A DNA stretch of 64,000 nt from JAGNRR01 sp964409905 (lineage in GTDB: Bacteria > Bacteroidota > Bacteroidia > Chitinophagales > Chitinophagaceae): positions 62,001 to 126,000 of the forward strand of contig CAYPET010000004.1 of assembly GCA_964409905.1 (NCBI GenBank), given 5' to 3'. The translations under genes and the position numbers were made by a program. The notes under the pieces were generated by a model. The model ran no database searches, was not told the DNA's origin, and saw only the letters and a list, made by a program, of their open reading frames with translations. Each line of letters starts with the position of its first letter. Positions within the stretch are counted from its first letter, which is position 1. Positions 35,537 to 42,313 of the stretch are shown piece after piece.

Positions 35537-36568
35537 TTACTTGTTTACGTTGGCTAATTGGCCGCATGCCGCATCAATATCTTTACCACGGCTTCTTCTT
35601 AGGCGGGCATTTACGCGGTGTTTAGCCAGGTATTCCATAAAGGCATCGGTGCGTTCTTCGTCGGGTTTGGTGAAGTTGGCAAATGCAATGGGGTTGTATT
35701 CAATAATGTTCACCTTACTCGGTATGCGACGGCAAATTTTAATCAGCGCATCAGCATCCTCGTAAGAGTCGTTGATGTTGGAAAACAAAATATATTCGAA
35801 GGTGACGGCGTTTTTGGTCGTGTTGTAATAATAGTCGAGCGCTTCCACCAGTACTTGCAAATTATTGGTTTCGTTAATCGGCATAATGGAATTGCGCTTT
35901 TCGTCGGTAGCGGCATGCAAGCTCAGCGCCAGATTCACCTTCGGGTTTTCGTCGGCCATGCGCTTGATCATTTTGGCAATGCCTGCCGTAGAAATGGTAA
36001 TGCGCTTGGGTGACATGCCCATGCCTTTTTCTGATGTGATATATTCTACCGAGCGCAACACATTGCCAAAATTCAACAAGGGCTCGCCCATGCCCATAAA
36101 GACAATATTGCTGAGCGGCTTTCCGAAATGTTTGAGTGCCTGCTCGTTTATGATGGCTACTTGGTCGTAAATTTCGTCGAAATCGATATTGCGTTTGCGG
36201 TCGATAAAACCGGTAGCGCAGAATTTGCAACTGAGGCTGCAACCTACCTGCGAGCTCACGCAGGCCGTCATACGTTTTTCGGTGGGGATAAGCACCCCCT
36301 CGATGAAGTGACCATCGTGTAATTGAAATCGGCTTTTGATGGTGCCGTCGGTAGAGAACTGCTCGTGGTCAACGCGCACTTTGTTGATGGTATATTTTTC
36401 TTTGAGGGCCTCGCGGAAGGGTTTGGAGAGGTTAAGCATATCGTCTATGCTACTTACATTTTTTTTCCAGATCCAATCTTCTATTTGCGCGGCGCGAAAA
36501 CGTTTTTCGCCAAGGGCCAGAACGGCTGCCTCTATTTCTTCGGTTGATAAATGTCTCAGATTTTCCAT
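35537..36568 (-). CDS. rlmN: Dual-specificity 23S rRNA/tRNA adenine-C2 methyltransferase RlmN
   Basis: A 343-residue radical-SAM enzyme that methylates C2 of A2503 in 23S rRNA and A37 in some tRNAs. The radical-SAM cysteines are in VGCSLSCKFCATGF (CxxxCxxC). The family signatures FMGMGEPLLNF and TISTAGI follow, and the catalytic Cys lies in the C-terminal DIDAACGQL. The ATG at 36568 (MENLRHLSTEEIE) was preferred to the TTG at 36592. It precedes the two pseudouridine synthase genes. Upstream lies the cassette-like island. Confidence 0.96.
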   Translation of the reverse strand: MENLRHLSTEEIEAAVLALGEKRFRAAQIEDWIWKKNVSSIDDMLNLSKPFREALKEKYTINKVRVDHEQFSTDGTIKSRFQLHDGHFIEGVLIPTEKRMTACVSSQVGCSLSCKFCATGFIDRKRNIDFDEIYDQVAIINEQALKHFGKPLSNIVFMGMGEPLLNFGNVLRSVEYITSEKGMGMSPKRITISTAGIAKMIKRMADENPKVNLALSLHAATDEKRNSIMPINETNNLQVLVEALDYYYNTTKNAVTFEYILFSNINDSYEDADALIKICRRIPSKVNIIEYNPIAFANFTKPDEERTDAFMEYLAKHRVNARLRRSRGKDIDAACGQLANVNK

Positions 36569-36703
36569 CTGTGATGCGTTATTGAGGGGCAAAGGTAGTG
36601 GATAATTGATAAGGTGTAGTTGATATTGGGTAATGAGGGGTTAATGGTGGAAATACAAAAGCCGAAGACTCAATGCTATCGTTTGTTTTCAATGATAAAA
36701 GCG

Positions 36704-36838
36704 GCTTAACGTTTGGCGGCTTGGCGTAGTGGCGGATTTTGGAGCACAAAACTATCAACCTGCACTGAATCCGCCTGAGGCGGACATAAAGCTACAAGTT
36801 TGCACGTCACCCCGCCTGACGCAAAACCCGTGTTGTGC
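36704..36838 (-). other. attC-like recombination site A (downstream of the toxin-antitoxin cassette)
   Basis: Read on the minus strand, the coding direction of the cassette, this starts with GCACAAC (36838-36832), a near RYYYAAC box. It ends with GTTAAGC (36710-36704), an exact GTTRRRY box. The arms between are imperfectly complementary: GGCGG at 36731-36735 with CCGCC at 36812-36816, then further short helices outward, with unpaired bases. The central loop holds a perfect palindrome TCCGCCT-G-AGGCGGA at 36770-36784. At 135 bases it falls within the known attC size range. It begins 17 bases after the antitoxin stop codon. Confidence 0.5.
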
Positions 36839-36856
36839 GTTCGGCTTTCTTTTCTG

Positions 36857-37177
36857 TCAGGCGAGTTTGACAAAGTTGTCTTCAAGTTTTACATTAAAGT
36901 TGATTTCTGCTTTTAATGCTCTAAACACTCTAATAATGGTATCAATAGTCGCACTGTTCGCACTGCTTTCAAGTTTTGAAATTTGAGCTTTCTGAACTCC
37001 AACAAGTCTTCCAAGTTCTTCTTGTGTCAAGTTTCTTTCTTGTCTTGCGGCTTTAATCATTTTACCCAAAACGTCCATACGAAGTTCGTATTCGTCACGC
37101 TCTTGTGTCCCGACTTTGCCGATATACTTGTCTTTCATCTCAGCAAGTGAGTAAGTCTTTAATTCTTTAGTTGCCAT
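36857..37177 (-). CDS. Antitoxin of a HigBA-type module (XRE family)
   Basis: A 106-residue DNA-binding antitoxin and autorepressor. The C-terminal half is a Cro/CI helix-turn-helix (LGKMIKAARQERNLTQEELGRLVGVQKAQISKLESS, about residues 36-71). The N-terminal 35 residues probably wrap the toxin. It lies four bases downstream of the toxin gene, the toxin-first order of HigBA. The frame is intact although the toxin is interrupted. An attC-like site begins 17 bases after its stop. Confidence 0.85.
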   Translation of the reverse strand: MATKELKTYSLAEMKDKYIGKVGTQERDEYELRMDVLGKMIKAARQERNLTQEELGRLVGVQKAQISKLESSANSATIDTIIRVFRALKAEINFNVKLEDNFVKLA

Positions 37178-37181
37178 ATGA

Positions 37182-37523
37182 TTACTTTTTTTGTTTGTTG
37201 TTAAAATATTTATCTCTCAGTCTTACTGCACGGTCAATTTCGTTTGCCGGAACTTTATCAACTTTCTTTACGAAACCGTGGGTTGCTATTACCAAAGTTT
37301 CTTTGTTATCTGTCTTGTCCTAGAACGCTAGAAGTCTGATTTGAAGTCCTGCGAACTTTGTCCGAAACTCCCAAATGTCATTTTGAAGTTTCTTAAAAAG
37401 TTTTGGGTCATTGGTCTGTTCAGCAAGGTCAATATTGTAAAAGATTTTCTTTATCGTCTTAGTGTCGAGCTGTGAAATAAACTCCTCCGCTTCTTCTAGA
37501 AATTTTGTCTCGAAAAATCTCAT
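37182..37523 (-). pseudogene. RelE/HigB-family toxin interrupted by an in-frame TAG
   Basis: A RelE-fold mRNA-interferase-like toxin of 113 codons, MRFFETKFLEEAEEFISQL ... FAGLQIRLLAF-stop-DKTDNKETLVIATHGFVKKVDKVP ... YFNNKQKK. The stop is a TAG at 37322-37320. Relatives usually read LLAFWDK here, so TGG to TAG is the simplest change. Both sides are in one frame and clearly belong to the family, with no frameshift. The truncated 67-residue product lacks the C-terminal catalytic strands (HGFxKK). It could be a true pseudogene, a sequencing error or a suppressed stop. Confidence 0.85.
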
Positions 37524-37623
37524 TCAATATTGTTTTGTTAAACGTCACAAAGATAATGAAAGTTTCCAAATATAGAAACAATATTTTTGGTGATTTTATC
37601 GGGTGTCTGTTTTCTAAGCTGAC

Positions 37624-37752
37624 GCACAACGGTTTGCATATGGCTTGTGGCGGTTTCGGAGTACTTTCCTGTCCCCCGAAACCAAACTTGGCTACGGAGC
37701 AAAAGTCTTGCTGGTAGCCTTTCACCGCCATAAGCTATATGCGTTGTTGTAA
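37624..37752 (-). other. attC-like recombination site B (downstream of the lipoprotein cassette)
   Basis: On the minus strand it runs from TTACAAC (37752-37746) to GTTGTGC (37630-37624). The arms 37636-37654 and 37724-37742 form 19 continuous pairs on the plus strand, two of them G-T. On the minus strand those two become A-C mismatches, so the plus strand folds better. That strand is the bottom strand relative to the cassette genes, the one used by integron integrases. The loop holds two more hairpins: GGTTTCGG with CCGAAACC (37652-37659, 37676-37683), and GGCTAC with GTAGCC. It begins 13 bases after the lipoprotein stop. Confidence 0.55.
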
Positions 37753-37768
37753 GGCGTTTTCTTTTTTT

Positions 37769-38152
37769 TTAAAAATCAGCGTCAGTAATTACCAAAATAT
37801 ACTCGTGATTTGCAACTGCTCTTTGGTTATCTACTGTAGAAGTCCAATTAGATAACAATCTGTAATCTTTTGTCAGAGTGTCTCCTGAAGCATTTGTGAT
37901 TATCAAGCTATCTCCAAACATAGAAGTTGGCTCAAAATATCCTGTTTCCTTTCCAAGTTTACTCCAATTGGCAACATCCTTTTTTTCATTCTGTTCTATG
38001 GTTTCATCTATGCTGAATGAGTGAATAATGTCTGAACCTACAATTTTTATAAAACTGGAAGATTGGTTTTCTACAGAGTATCTCACAAAGGTTTCCTTTT
38101 CACAAGAACTAAGGAAAAATAGGGCAATGATTAAAATTGATACTTGTCTCAT
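37769..38152 (-). CDS. Small lipoprotein of unknown function (cassette gene)
   Basis: A 127-residue exported protein. The signal peptide MRQVSILIIALFFLSSCEKE has a lipobox ending at Cys17, so it should be lipid-anchored. The mature part is beta-rich with no recognised domain. It stands alone in a cassette bounded by the inverted repeats GTTGTAAGGC (37746-37755) and GCCTTACAAC (38211-38220). Its stop lies 13 bases from attC-like site B. It has no visible link to flanking housekeeping genes. Confidence 0.7.
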   Translation of the reverse strand: MRQVSILIIALFFLSSCEKETFVRYSVENQSSSFIKIVGSDIIHSFSIDETIEQNEKKDVANWSKLGKETGYFEPTSMFGDSLIITNASGDTLTKDYRLLSNWTSTVDNQRAVANHEYILVITDADF

Positions 38153-38213
38153 ATTTATTTAAATTTTGATTTAATTCTTTCAAACGTAATTTTTTGAAGT
38201 TTATTTTAATGCC

Positions 38214-38320
38214 TTACAACACGTAAATATACACCATTACAAACAGCCTGCTTTAGCGAAACAAATTATGTCAAAAAATAGCTACAAACGAATGTTATCA
38301 GCTATCTAAACGTGTTATCC
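38214..38320 (-). other. Degenerate attC-like element C
   Basis: The arms AACACGT (38218-38224) and ACGTGTT (38310-38316) are a perfect 7-bp inverted repeat about 100 bases apart, with little further pairing. On the minus strand it ends with GTTGTAA, the boundary of the lipoprotein cassette. Position and GTT/AAC ends fit an attC site, but the inner arms are weak. Confidence 0.3.
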
Positions 38321-38517
38321 GTTTATAACCGATTATAGTCGATTACACACAGCTTCTTTATGTGAAGGCGCAGATTCTTGGATCTTGGTATTTGAGCGCA
38401 AACTTGCCTTCATTTATCCCTAGTGGGGCATGCTAAACAATAAAGTTTACCAACTTTTGTTCTATTCAAACAGCTTGCGTTTATGGGTGTGACCAGTGAA
38501 TTCCGGCAACCCACTTT
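38321..38517. other. Non-coding region between the cassette island and nth
   Basis: About 200 bases without a credible gene. With element C it makes a 365-bp stretch (38153-38517) free of coding sequence. It contains a direct repeat CGATTA (38331-38336 and 38340-38345). Nothing else recognised. Confidence 0.4.
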
Positions 38518-39156
38518 TTACTTCAGTTTACTATAGTATTTACACCATTTGGTAATGCCACAAGCATCACATTTGGGCTTGCGTGCCGGGCAGGTGTAGC
38601 GTCCATGCAATATCAGCCAGTGGTGCGCTTTATGGATGAGCTCGTCGGGTATGTGTTTGATGAGTTGCTGCTCGGCTTGCAGCACGTTTTTGGCATTGGT
38701 CGTAAGGCCAATGCGGGCGCTCACACGAAAAACGTGGGTATCTACTGCCATGTTCGGTTGGCCATCAATTACGCTGGTAACTACATTGGCGGTTTTGCGC
38801 CCTACGCCGGGCAGCTTGATGAGTGCCGGCACCGTCATGGGCACCTCGCCATTAAAATCGTTCACCAGCATATTGGCCATGCCAATGAGGTGCTTGGTTT
38901 TATTATTCGGGTAGCTGATGCTTTTGATGATAGGAAACAGCTCGTCGAAGGTGGCCTTGGCCAAATCATACACCGTTGGATATTTGGCAAAAATGTAGGG
39001 GGTTGTCATGTTGACACGCTTATCGGTACATTGCGCCGAGAGAATGACGGCCACCAGCAATTGGTACGGAGTATCATACATCAGCTCGGTCTCGGCTTCG
39101 GGCATGTTTTCTTCAAAAAAAGACAGGATGCCTGCGTAGCGTTCTTTTTTGGTCAT
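38518..39156 (-). CDS. nth: Endonuclease III
   Basis: A 212-residue DNA glycosylase/AP lyase that removes oxidised pyrimidines. The helix-hairpin-helix LPGVGRKTANVV carries the catalytic Lys, the catalytic Asp is in VDTHVFRVSARIGL, and the Fe-S cysteines are spaced C-x6-C-x2-C-x5-C (CPARKPKCDACGITKWC). The ATG at 39156 (MTKKERYAGILSFF) is the family start; the 78-residue longer frame is spurious and overlaps the divergent TPR gene. The cassette-like island lies directly downstream. Confidence 0.95.
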   Translation of the reverse strand: MTKKERYAGILSFFEENMPEAETELMYDTPYQLLVAVILSAQCTDKRVNMTTPYIFAKYPTVYDLAKATFDELFPIIKSISYPNNKTKHLIGMANMLVNDFNGEVPMTVPALIKLPGVGRKTANVVTSVIDGQPNMAVDTHVFRVSARIGLTTNAKNVLQAEQQLIKHIPDELIHKAHHWLILHGRYTCPARKPKCDACGITKWCKYYSKLK

Positions 39157-39225
39157 GCCAACAAATTTACGTGCTAACACTATCTTTTGATTTTCTCGGT
39201 TAAATTTGTGAGCCACTGAAAAGCT

Positions 39226-40278
39226 ATGCCTAAGAAAATTGTGGTGTTTGTAATGGGGTTGATATGTTGGCAACAAGTACAATCTCAATCGTTGGTTGGC
39301 AAAACCGAGCTGGCTCGCGATTTGTATACCAAAGCAAAGGCATTTGTGGCGCAACGCGATTACCCTAATTCTATATTGGTTTACAATCAATTGGCAAAGT
39401 TGGAGCCCAATAATCTGGTTTACCGTCGGGAGCTGGCCTATACCTATTACCTAAATAGAGATTTCAACCGGGCCATACAAGTAGTAGCCCCGCTAATCAA
39501 ATCAAAGCGGGCAGATGAAACTACCTTTTTGGTTGCTTCGAAAATATATGATGGTCGGGGATTTGTGAATCAGGCTTACGAAGCTATTGAGCGCGGGCTG
39601 CGGCGTTACCCAAATTCGGGCGAGCTATATGCAGAGTATGGCAGTCTTTATCTGAAGGCTAAAAAAATATCGAAAGCGCAACAGGCCTGGGAAACAGGTA
39701 TAAAAAAAGACCCCAATTATCACTTAAACTATTACCACCTCGCTAAGCGTTATTTCCGTGCCAAGAAACTCCTTTGGGCCATTATTTATAGCGAAACTTT
39801 TATCAATAAGGAGCGCTTTTCGAGCCGAACGGATGAAATGAAGCGCCTGCTTTTTGACGCTTACAAGCAGCTCATTGCCAACAATCAAATGACAAGGTTG
39901 AAAAATGTAGCCAGAGCACACCGAAAAAGCAGAAAACATGGAGCATTTGAAAATAGGGTAAATTCAATCTATACCAATTTGTCAAGCCTGGTGCTGGGTG
40001 GGGTGGACATTGACAACATTGTGATGCTCCGCACCAGATTTTTGCTGGAGTGGGCACACACCCAAAGCAAAGATTATCCCTATGCCTTGTTCTCACACTT
40101 AAACACTATATTAGCCGATGGCCATTTTGAGGCCTACAATCAGTGGTTGTTTGGTAAGGCTGCAAACGAAAAACGGTTTCTGGAATGGGTGCAGGATAAT
40201 AAGGCTGCCTATACCGACTTTGAAACCTATTTTGCCGAACTGAACTATAATATAGTTGCAGGGCAGTACTATAAATAA
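39226..40278 (+). CDS. Exported TPR-repeat protein
   Basis: A 350-residue protein with a signal peptide (MPKKIVVFVMGLICWQQVQSQ) and several tetratricopeptide repeats over about residues 28-200 (SILVYNQLAKLEPNNLVYRRELAYTYYLNRDFNRAI; GLRRYPNSGELYAEYGSLYLKAKKISKAQQAWETGIKKDPNYHLNYYHLAKRYFRAKK). The C-terminal 150 residues are helical without a recognised domain. TPRs mediate protein contacts; partner unknown. It is six bases upstream of the acyl-CoA synthetase gene, so probably co-transcribed. Confidence 0.82.
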   Translation: MPKKIVVFVMGLICWQQVQSQSLVGKTELARDLYTKAKAFVAQRDYPNSILVYNQLAKLEPNNLVYRRELAYTYYLNRDFNRAIQVVAPLIKSKRADETTFLVASKIYDGRGFVNQAYEAIERGLRRYPNSGELYAEYGSLYLKAKKISKAQQAWETGIKKDPNYHLNYYHLAKRYFRAKKLLWAIIYSETFINKERFSSRTDEMKRLLFDAYKQLIANNQMTRLKNVARAHRKSRKHGAFENRVNSIYTNLSSLVLGGVDIDNIVMLRTRFLLEWAHTQSKDYPYALFSHLNTILADGHFEAYNQWLFGKAANEKRFLEWVQDNKAAYTDFETYFAELNYNIVAGQYYK

Positions 40279-40284
40279 AAACAT

Positions 40285-42069
40285 ATGGAAGTAACAAGAC
40301 TTTTTGACCTTTTACCCTATTACAACCAAAAATTTGGAGACAAGGGTTTGCTCTATGCCAAGCGAAATAATGCCTGGCAGGCTACTTTTATCAATGACTT
40401 GCGAAAACAGGTCAATGAGTTGGCCGTATCGCTAAGAAAAAAGGGCGTCCTGTATTACGATGGCACAGTAGTAGGGCAGGATAAGGTAGCGATAATATCG
40501 TCTAACAGGCCGGAATGGGTCATTACGGATTTTGCAGTACAAAAAACAGGTGCCATTTTAGTGCCGATTTACCCCTCAGTAAGCACCATCGACCTGAAGT
40601 TTATATTAATAGAAGCAGAGGCGAAAGTATTGTTTGTGGAAGATGAAAAATTGTACAGACGTGTCAAACAAATCATGGCAGATGTACCCACATTGGAACA
40701 TGTCTATGTTTTTGATGAAGTGCCCGGTGTTACGCATTGGACAGAGCTGTTGGTGCCCATAACCGATGATGAAAAAGAAGAAACTGAGGCGATAAAACGG
40801 GATATAACCCCAGAGCATGTTGCCACCATTATTTATACCTCCGGCACCACGGGCAATCCCAAAGGTGTAATGCTGACGCACCATAACATTATTTCGAATA
40901 TTCAAAATACCATTGCTTGTTTTAGTATGTGTGATGAGCACAGCAATGTATTAAGTTTTTTGCCGCTAAATCACATTTTTGAACGGATGGTGACCTATTT
41001 ATACATTTACAAAGGTGTCAGTATTTACTACGCTGAGGCTATGGAGAAAATTGGTGATAATTTACGGGAGGTGAAACCTGCTGTATTTACCACTGTGCCA
41101 AGGTTGCTGGAAAAGGTGTATGAAAAAATTGAAAAGAAAGGTCTGGAGTTATCCGGCTTTAAGCGTAAAATATTTGATTGGGCACTGCAACTCGCCATGC
41201 AATATGACTTGGAAAAAAAACAATCTTTGAGCGAAAAAATACAGTTTGCCATTGCGGATAAACTTGTTTTTTCCAAATGGCGAGAAGCCATTGGTGGAAA
41301 CGTTCGGGCCATAGTGACAGGCTCTGCAGCTTGTCAGGTTAAGTTGTTGAAAATATTTACGGCTGCAAAAATTGTCGTAATGGAGGGCTACGGACTTACA
41401 GAGTCTTCGCCTGTTATCAGCGTGAACCGTTATGAAGCTGATGGTAGACGGTTTGGCACCGTAGGTAAGGTAATTGATGGTGGCGAAGTAAAAATTGCAG
41501 CCGATGGCGAAATATTGTATCGTGGCGAAAATGTGATGAAGGGTTATTATAAAAACCCGGTGGCTACCAATGAAATGATTATAGACGGCTGGTTGCATAC
41601 CGGTGATATTGGCGAGTATTCGGTAGATGGATTTCTTAAAATAACCGATCGAAAAAAGGAATTGTTTAAAATAAGTGGCGGAAAGTATATTGCCCCGCTA
41701 CCGCTGGAAAATAAAATTAAAGAGTCACCGTTCATAGAACAAATTATGGTGATTGGTCATAACGAAAAATTTGTTGGCGCATTGATAGTGCCGGCTATTT
41801 CGAATGTGAAAGAATATTTTAAGAGTGCCGGCATTCAGATGGCTGATGATATTGATTTTAGTATTGATAATGATGTCATCAAACTAATCCGTCAGGAGTT
41901 GAATAAGTACAATCAGTTTTTTGCAACCCATGAACATGTAAAACGCTTTCAATTGCTGACCAAGGAATGGACCGTTGATGGTGGAGAATTAACGCCCAAG
42001 CTTAGCTTAAAACGAAGAAAAATCGTTGAAAAGTATAGCCCAGCCATTGCTAAAATTTATAATCGATAA
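40285..42069 (+). CDS. Long-chain acyl-CoA synthetase (AMP-forming)
   Basis: A 594-residue ANL-superfamily enzyme that activates fatty acids to acyl-CoA through an acyl-adenylate. The P-loop is IIYTSGTTGNPKGVMLTHHN (about residue 183 on). Further signatures are VMEGYGLTESSPVISVN, WLHTGDIGEYSVDGFLKITDRKKELFK and the C-terminal LSLKRRKIVEKY, with the catalytic Lys region. The length and the ISGGKYIAPLPLE segment fit the bacterial FadD15-like long-chain group. Gene order with the TPR protein suggests an operon. Confidence 0.92.
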   Translation: MEVTRLFDLLPYYNQKFGDKGLLYAKRNNAWQATFINDLRKQVNELAVSLRKKGVLYYDGTVVGQDKVAIISSNRPEWVITDFAVQKTGAILVPIYPSVSTIDLKFILIEAEAKVLFVEDEKLYRRVKQIMADVPTLEHVYVFDEVPGVTHWTELLVPITDDEKEETEAIKRDITPEHVATIIYTSGTTGNPKGVMLTHHNIISNIQNTIACFSMCDEHSNVLSFLPLNHIFERMVTYLYIYKGVSIYYAEAMEKIGDNLREVKPAVFTTVPRLLEKVYEKIEKKGLELSGFKRKIFDWALQLAMQYDLEKKQSLSEKIQFAIADKLVFSKWREAIGGNVRAIVTGSAACQVKLLKIFTAAKIVVMEGYGLTESSPVISVNRYEADGRRFGTVGKVIDGGEVKIAADGEILYRGENVMKGYYKNPVATNEMIIDGWLHTGDIGEYSVDGFLKITDRKKELFKISGGKYIAPLPLENKIKESPFIEQIMVIGHNEKFVGALIVPAISNVKEYFKSAGIQMADDIDFSIDNDVIKLIRQELNKYNQFFATHEHVKRFQLLTKEWTVDGGELTPKLSLKRRKIVEKYSPAIAKIYNR

Positions 42070-42077
42070 AATTTTTT

Positions 42078-42149
42078 GGCCCTGTAGTTTAATGGATAAA
42101 ACCGCAGTTTCCTAAACTGTTAATCTGGGTTCGATTCCCGGCGGGGCTA
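42078..42149 (+). tRNA. tRNA-Arg, anticodon CCT (reads AGG)
   Basis: A 72-base cloverleaf. The acceptor GGCCCTG pairs with CGGGGCT (two G-T pairs), with discriminator A at 42149. The anticodon stem GCAGT/ACTGT holds the loop TTCCTAA, so the anticodon is CCT. The T arm is CTGGG-TTCGATT-CCCGG. CCA is not encoded. It lies eight bases after the acyl-CoA synthetase stop. Confidence 0.95.
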
Positions 42150-42313
42150 CTTATCCAGCCTTATTTATTGCGTTATTTTCTGCAGTAGTGTTTTTTTGTT
42201 CTTTTGATTACAAGAGTTTTGTGGTTTAGTTTTAATTGTGGGTGTCGTTTTGCCAAAGCTTTTTGGTGAGAATTCTTTATTTTTAATTGAATTTTATTTT
42301 TTTTCAATTTGCA

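Noticed and set aside
36729..36986. Plus-strand open frame of 85 codons over site A and the antitoxin
   Set aside because: It runs antisense through the attC-like arms and the well-supported antitoxin gene and has no family resemblance.
36593..38520. Insertion sequence or prophage remnant in the accessory island
   Set aside because: No transposase, integrase or phage gene, and no target-site duplication pattern; the boundaries fit cassette-type sites better.
39157..39390. N-terminal extension of endonuclease III to 290 residues
   Set aside because: The family begins at MTKKERYAGIL; the extension would overlap the divergent TPR gene antisense.
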